From Bacillota bacterium (GTDB lineage Bacteria > Bacillota > Limnochordia > DTU087): a stretch of 64,000 bases of DNA. A program made the position numbers and the translations under genes. Below are positions 60,126 through 64,000 of this stretch, piece after piece (the stretch's first letter is position 1; each line of letters begins with the position of its first letter). The stretch is taken from assembly GCA_012798695.1 (NCBI GenBank), contig JAAZMR010000023.1, positions 30,749 through 94,748 of the forward strand, written 5' to 3'. A model generated the notes under the pieces. It worked only from the letters and a program-made list of their open reading frames with translations, did not search any database and was not told where the DNA came from.

Positions 60126-60680
60126 TTAGCCGGCAGAACTGTAGCAAGGGTGCAGCTTGTAGAACTCGTCCTTCAGGATACGCATGAGATATATCTCCCA
60201 TTGCCTTTTTTCGTGCACGTGGGAACGGACAAGCTTGCCCTCTTTTTTGAACCCTGCCTTCTCATAGCAGCGAATAGCAGCTTCGTTACTACTGGCTACC
60301 CGTAAGTATACTCGAGAGAGATTCATCTCCACAAAGGCATAGGCCAATAACGTAGTTACGGCATCGACTCCATAGCCCTTTCCCCGGTAACCGCCTTCAC
60401 CTATGCGAATGCGCAATTCCGCATCGCCGTTCCTCCAGGTAATATGATCTAGTTCTACATCCCCAATCGGATGTCCGTCTCGAGTGGTGATCATTAGCCG
60501 CTGTTTGTGGCGATTACTGCATTGGCTCTTATGCCAGTCATAACAGGCCTCTTCTGTTTCAGGATAACCATCATCATCCATATAATGGCCTACTTCAGGG
60601 TCTTTGGTCCATTTCACTAGTTTAGGAAAATCAGATGGAATTAGAGGCCGTAAGATAATTCTCTCCCCAACAACTTCCAT
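60126..60680 (-). CDS. GNAT family N-acetyltransferase
   Basis: RimJ/RimL-type acetyltransferase. N-terminus GERIILRPLIPSDFPKLVKW, acetyl-CoA loop RIGEGGYRGKGYGVDAVTTL and the C-terminal SSNEAAIRCYEKAGFKKEG are diagnostic. ATG 60680 is preferred to the track's GTG 60692 because AGAGGTGG lies before it. Substrate (protein N-terminus, polyamine or antibiotic) cannot be told. Monocistronic. Confidence 0.88.
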   Translation of the reverse strand: MEVVGERIILRPLIPSDFPKLVKWTKDPEVGHYMDDDGYPETEEACYDWHKSQCSNRHKQRLMITTRDGHPIGDVELDHITWRNGDAELRIRIGEGGYRGKGYGVDAVTTLLAYAFVEMNLSRVYLRVASSNEAAIRCYEKAGFKKEGKLVRSHVHEKRQWEIYLMRILKDEFYKLHPCYSSAG

Positions 60681-60844
60681 GGTCAGTGCCACCTCTTTGT
60701 GTTCAGCATTTCCTTCTCTAATTGGAGAGTACCTCGTAATAGGTTTCTCCGGTCTGTGGTTTCACGTTAGAGTTCTACTCAACACAAAGGTAACCTTTAG
60801 GCAAATGCACCCAGCCACGCCAAGAACTAAGTAACAATACCACC

Positions 60845-61609
60845 TTATTCCATCAGGAATTGCCGCAAGAGTAACATGGTGCGTTTTTCCAGCCGCGATA
60901 CCTGACCCTGTGATATGCCTAGAAGATCAGCTACCTCGTTTTGAGTCCTCTCTTGCAGAAAGCGCAAAAGGACTATGGCCCTTTCCCTAGGTGGCAATTG
61001 ATCACAGGCTTGCTTAAGGGCATAGTTCTCTACCCAGGCATCAGATTCAGGGTCTATGCCTATCTTGTCTTGCAGCAGCACAGGAGTGCCGCCATCTTCG
61101 TGAATAACCTCATGGATTGAGGCTACTGGGGTGATTGCTTCCAAGGCTTCCACCACATCTTCACGCTCTATCCCCAGAACCTCACCAATTTCTACTGGAG
61201 TAGGAGCTCTGCCCAACTGCTGCTGCAATTCCTCTCTCGTTCGTATAGCGGCCGCGGCCCTTTCCCTCACCGTCCGGGTAAGCTTCACGGGCCCTTCATC
61301 TCTGAGCAAACGGCGAATCTCCCCAATGATTAAGGGTACCGCATAGGTGGAGAACCTTACCTCAAAAGAGAGATCAAACTGATCGATAGCCTTAACCAGC
61401 CCAATACAGGCTACCTGAAATATGTCTTCAATGTCTCCCCTACCACTGAAACGTTGAGCAATACTCATCGCCAAACGCAGGTTGGATTCGATCAAGCGCT
61501 CTCTAGCGGCTGCATCCCCCGCCTGCGACTTGGCCAAAAGACACCGAACCTCCTTGGGAGTCAAGTTTGAGGCTGGTGGCAACTGAATGTTACCTACGGC
61601 ACCCTGCAT
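60845..61609 (-). CDS. sigF: sporulation sigma factor SigF
   Basis: Forespore-specific sigma factor. Region 2 IFQVACIGLVKAIDQFDLSF and STYAVPLIIGEIRRLLRDEG, region 3 RAPTPVEIGEVLGIERE, and region 4 LLGISQGQVSRLEKRTM are visible. Length 254 is right. Its assignment as SigF rather than SigG rests on the operon spoIIAA-spoIIAB-sigF. It begins 12 nt after the spoIIAB stop, behind AGGGAGAG. Confidence 0.95.
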   Translation of the reverse strand: MQGAVGNIQLPPASNLTPKEVRCLLAKSQAGDAAARERLIESNLRLAMSIAQRFSGRGDIEDIFQVACIGLVKAIDQFDLSFEVRFSTYAVPLIIGEIRRLLRDEGPVKLTRTVRERAAAAIRTREELQQQLGRAPTPVEIGEVLGIEREDVVEALEAITPVASIHEVIHEDGGTPVLLQDKIGIDPESDAWVENYALKQACDQLPPRERAIVLLRFLQERTQNEVADLLGISQGQVSRLEKRTMLLLRQFLME

Positions 61610-61621
61610 GCTATTCTCTCC

Positions 61622-62068
61622 CTATGATCGCACCTGAGCCTGAACCGGCAACTTGGTCATGGTCAAAGAGGTGCCTTCCCCCACAACTGAATCTACTACC
61701 AGGTTGTCCATATATTCTTTGATGAAAACCAGGCCCAACCCCATACGTTCCTCCGGCTCTGTTGTGAAAGCTGGTTCTAGGGCTTTCTCGACATCGGCTA
61801 TGCCTTGTCCCTCATCCTGTATCGTGATTTCCAGACCTTCATCGGAAAGCCGACAGATAACGGTAATCTCACCATCCGTTCCTTTGTAGCCATGGATCAC
61901 CGCGTTCGATACTGCCTCAGAAGCAGCAATCTTGATCTCATCCAGCTCATCAAGGGTGAAATCCAGCTGGGAAGCGAAGAGTGCAACAGCGGTTCTGGCG
62001 AAACCAATATTGGCAGCCCTGCTGGGAAATCGCATCAGGACCATATTGCGTACAGCATCCATCCTCAT
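61622..62068 (-). CDS. spoIIAB: anti-sigma F factor SpoIIAB
   Basis: Serine kinase and anti-sigma factor with a GHKL fold: N-box ASEAVSNAVIHGY, G1 IQDEGQGIAD, G2 ERMGLGLVFIKEYMD. It holds SigF and phosphorylates SpoIIAA. ATG 62068 or ATG 62062 may be the start; GGAGG fits the second better. It overlaps the spoIIAA stop by 4 nt. Confidence 0.95.
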   Translation of the reverse strand: MRMDAVRNMVLMRFPSRAANIGFARTAVALFASQLDFTLDELDEIKIAASEAVSNAVIHGYKGTDGEITVICRLSDEGLEITIQDEGQGIADVEKALEPAFTTEPEERMGLGLVFIKEYMDNLVVDSVVGEGTSLTMTKLPVQAQVRS

Positions 62069-62412
62069 CTTCCTCCAATCTGAGCCAGTGCTTGTTCCTC
62101 AGTATCAGCAAACTGCATGATGCGCTCCATGCCAGCCATCCTTAACATGCGGCGTACGGAAGGTATCGCCTTTAGTGCCACCACGTTACCAGACCTCGCT
62201 TCGATTTTCTTGTATCGGCCCAAGAGTACTCCCAGGCCAGAGCTATCGATAAACCCAACATTTTCAAGATCCCAAATCAAATGATGGAGTCGAGCATCTT
62301 CCAATAGCACCAGATCGACTCGGTCTCTTACCTCACCGGCAGTGGCCAAGTCGAGTTCTCCTCCCAAAGACACTATTAAGGCCTTACCTTTGCGCTTGAT
62401 TGCTATGTCCAC
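62065..62412 (-). CDS. spoIIAA: anti-sigma F factor antagonist SpoIIAA
   Basis: STAS-domain protein that frees SigF when unphosphorylated. The phosphorylatable Ser is in FIDSSGLGVLLGRYKK; SLGGELDLATAGEVRDRVD is the N-terminal half. The track begins at ATG 62427, but GGAGGG lies between that codon and GTG 62412, so GTG 62412 is the likelier start. Heads the sigF operon; a SigH-dependent promoter is expected, but I could not place one with confidence. Confidence 0.94.
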   Translation of the reverse strand: MDIAIKRKGKALIVSLGGELDLATAGEVRDRVDLVLLEDARLHHLIWDLENVGFIDSSGLGVLLGRYKKIEARSGNVVALKAIPSVRRMLRMAGMERIMQFADTEEQALAQIGGR

Positions 62413-62457
62413 CCTCTGTCCCTCCATGGTAGCTCAAACCCACTTTTTACTTCTGCC

Positions 62458-62991
62458 TTGGCTCAATGGCCAATCCGTGCCTTTGAATGTATTTTCGCAA
62501 ACACTCTGACTAATTCCTGCCACCAGCATGACTTATTGATGAACTCATGCTATTTTTGTTCTCATATTCGCCATGTAACATTTGAATTCATACCGGATAG
62601 AAAAGTATTCTGCTACGATGGGAAGGTGAATATTTGCGACCATGGACTGGACACCTATGAATATATTCTAAGGGAATTGACAAAGTAGGTGATCGTTGGG
62701 GATCTACCCATGGTCTACTTTTGCAGCGTAGGATCCATATTGCGGAAGGAGATGATTGATGCCGGTAGATTTGTCTCTTCCGAAATATTCGTGTTTCTTG
62801 ACGATGACTTTGGAGAACAAGAGGGTATAGAGATCGTACCTGCAGGGAACTATGCTTGCATACATTTTCACAGCTTTTGGAAAGAAAAGGAGAACGCCCA
62901 AAAGCTGTTTTATTTTATCCAGGATAATGGATATGAGATAGTGTGGCCGAGTTATCCACTGGTCCGGTTGAAGAAGAGAAGAAACAATTAA
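62458..62991 (+). pseudogene. broken MerR-type effector-binding (GyrI-like) gene
   Basis: Two ORFs lie in the same frame, split by a single TAG at 62686-62688. The upstream piece ends IPDRKVFCYDGKVNICDHGL and the downstream piece continues with GDLPMVYFCSVGSILRKEMI, IEIVPAGNYACIHFHSFWKE and NAQKLFYFIQDNGYEI, which resembles the C-terminal ligand-binding domain of MerR/BmrR regulators. The N-terminal DNA-binding domain is missing; the first 25 residues have no regulator pattern and run from the spoIIAA promoter side. Most likely a decayed remnant; a functional stand-alone GyrI-like protein from GTG 62689 is a weaker alternative. Confidence 0.5.
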
Positions 62992-63184
62992 TGACACTTC
63001 GGAAGGAAATCTCCTGGGCAGAATCAACGGGAGATGACCGAGTCGTAGAAAGATACTCTAATGTACCTTATAATTACACCGAAACGGATAGGCAATAACC
63101 CTGATAACGTCACCCGATGGTGCCGTATCGCCCGAGAGGAAGCGGAAAGGATCTAGCTATAGCAACACTCGACATATAACCAAG

Positions 63185-63215
63185 AATACCAGGGCTCCAA
63201 GCTAGCCCTGGTATT
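63185..63215. terminator. hairpin downstream of M16 peptidase gene
   Basis: AATACCAGGGCT pairs perfectly with AGCCCTGGTATT (12 bp, 7-nt loop), 64 nt after the minus-strand M16 stop. Neither strand has a good T-run, but stability suggests termination. The rest of 62992-63278 shows no supported gene. Confidence 0.6.
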
Positions 63216-63278
63216 CCCCTCATGGTTTGCCAAAGCGACCTATTTCAGTTATCGGTTGGTACGCTCTCACCCCTAATA

Positions 63279-64000
63279 CTACTCTATCTCCAACCAATTA
63301 ACCCTCTCTATCTCATCTGGCTTTATTCCATAGAGCTCCGCCACTCTCGCTACCTCTCCAAACACTCCGGGATCACCCAGTAGTACTATCGCAAAATTAC
63401 CCGGGTGGAAATGCTTATCTATTGCCACATCAATATCCCACTGGTCTATAGCATCAACTAGCAAGGGATATGTCTGTACCTCTTTGAGGGATTTGAAACG
63501 CAGACCAGAAGTGATAGCCGAAGCAGTGCCACCTAGAGTCTCGAACCTGAGCGCATAGCTGCCAATTCGATTGGCCTTAGCATATTTCAGTTCTTCATCG
63601 GTGACTCCTTGCGTAGCGAATTTCTCTAGCTCGGCTTTTATGACCCTCATGGTGCGGTATAGCTTTTCATTTTCCGTAAAGGTAGAGAGAATGAACATAC
63701 CATCATACTCGCCACCTCTATATCCACTGCCAATCCCATAGGTCTCACCCATCTCGGAACGGATTATCTTCATGAGGCGAGATGAGAAGCCGCCTCCACC
63801 CAGGATATAGTTGTAAAGATCCATGGCTATCCAATCACTGGTGTGCCTAGACGGACCTGGTTGTGCCATGCGGATCTGTACCTGAGTCTGACCAGGTTTC
63901 TCGATAAACAACATACGTGGGCGGTCGAGGGGTCGTTGCACCATAACCTCTTCGGCTTTGTCAGGCTTAGTGCTAGCATCAGTGGACCAACCGCCGAATC
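63279..64000 (-). CDS. M16 family peptidase, C-terminal part (runs off the window)
   Basis: The reading frame stays open to the right edge (upstream residues FGGWST before the track start), so this is the 3' part of a longer gene. Visible segments QTQVQIRMAQPGPSRHTSDW, NYILGGGGFSSRLMKIIRSE and GETYGIGSGYRGGEYDGMF match the inactive C-terminal half of pitrilysin-type zinc peptidases; the HxxEH half lies outside. It could be a processing protease of the YmxG/PqqL group. Nothing odd in the visible part. Confidence 0.85.
   Translation of the reverse strand, partial: FGGWSTDASTKPDKAEEVMVQRPLDRPRMLFIEKPGQTQVQIRMAQPGPSRHTSDWIAMDLYNYILGGGGFSSRLMKIIRSEMGETYGIGSGYRGGEYDGMFILSTFTENEKLYRTMRVIKAELEKFATQGVTDEELKYAKANRIGSYALRFETLGGTASAITSGLRFKSLKEVQTYPLLVDAIDQWDIDVAIDKHFHPGNFAIVLLGDPGVFGEVARVAELYGIKPDEIERVNWLEIE

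Noticed and set aside
62686-62688. TAG read as pyrrolysine in the MerR-like ORF
   Set aside because: No pylT/pylS evidence in the window and no known Pyl protein of this family; simple gene decay is the plainer reading.
63061-63156. 31-codon ORF whose end (NPDNVTRWCRIAREEAER) recalls an integrase helix
   Set aside because: Too short, no ribosome site and no catalytic residues; chance resemblance cannot be excluded.

Overview
The window looks like a chromosomal segment of a spore-forming member of the Bacillota (Firmicutes). A spoIIAA-spoIIAB-sigF operon, a sigH (spo0H) gene, a spoVK-type AAA ATPase and a probable alpha/beta small acid-soluble spore protein point to endospore formation. An ExbB-ExbD-TonB operon that continues into an SLH/coiled-coil/C-terminal-helix protein points to an outer membrane. 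That combination fits a diderm spore-former, for example Limnochordia-like or Halanaerobiia-like lineages, but the sequence alone does not fix the taxon. GTG and TTG starts are frequent and base composition looks close to balanced. No rRNA, tRNA, CRISPR array, insertion sequence or prophage was seen.

Layout. 0-15 kb (+ strand): M42 peptidase, SIMPL protein, serine acetyltransferase, B12-type radical SAM protein, dnaE, a hydantoinase/oxoprolinase-like protein, a TGS-domain nucleoside kinase, an orphan SigB/F/G-like sigma factor, a patatin-like protein and purE. 15-22 kb (+): a near-consensus promoter and a ykkC-family riboswitch, best read as the PRPP class, with an overlapping terminator, in front of purL-F-M-N-D. 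22-29 kb: hsp20 with CtsR-type operators, a metallophosphoesterase, a three-gene acyl-CoA-dehydratase-activase-like operon, an FN3 lipoprotein and a Xer-type recombinase. 29-30.6 kb: a divergent LexA / YneA-like LysM pair with several LexA boxes between them. 30.8-34.7 kb (-): small hypothetical genes, surE, an MgtC-family protein and a zinc-ribbon membrane protein. 34.9-39 kb (-): sigH, speD, a YnbB-like PLP enzyme and an LL-diaminopimelate aminotransferase. 39-50 kb (-): small Cys-rich membrane protein, UbiA-like protein, GTPase, spoVK, hfq, miaA, mutL, mutS, a PRC-barrel-like protein and miaB. 49.6-53 kb (-): phoU-pstB-pstA-pstC without pstS. 53-60 kb: a 56-residue ORF with a strong promoter and terminator (+), the envelope operon (-) and a SASP-like gene (+). 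60-64 kb (-): a GNAT acetyltransferase, the sigF operon, a broken MerR-effector-domain gene (+) and the 3' part of an M16 peptidase gene that runs off the right edge.

How the parts fit. Most of the window is housekeeping: DNA replication and mismatch repair, tRNA modification, purine synthesis, SOS response and sporulation control. Regulation can be read directly in several places: the riboswitch leader of the pur operon, CtsR heptads around the hsp20 promoter, LexA boxes in lexA/yneA, and Pho-box-like repeats before pstC.

The least ordinary parts are four. The PstB homologue has altered residues in the Q-loop, signature, Walker B and H-loop, and its operon has no PstS. The envelope operon contains an Omp-alpha-like tether and a cohesin-like secreted protein. 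A GTPase/UbiA-like/Cys-rich gene set follows spoVK. The dehydratase-activase-like trio has no dedicated substrate enzyme nearby.
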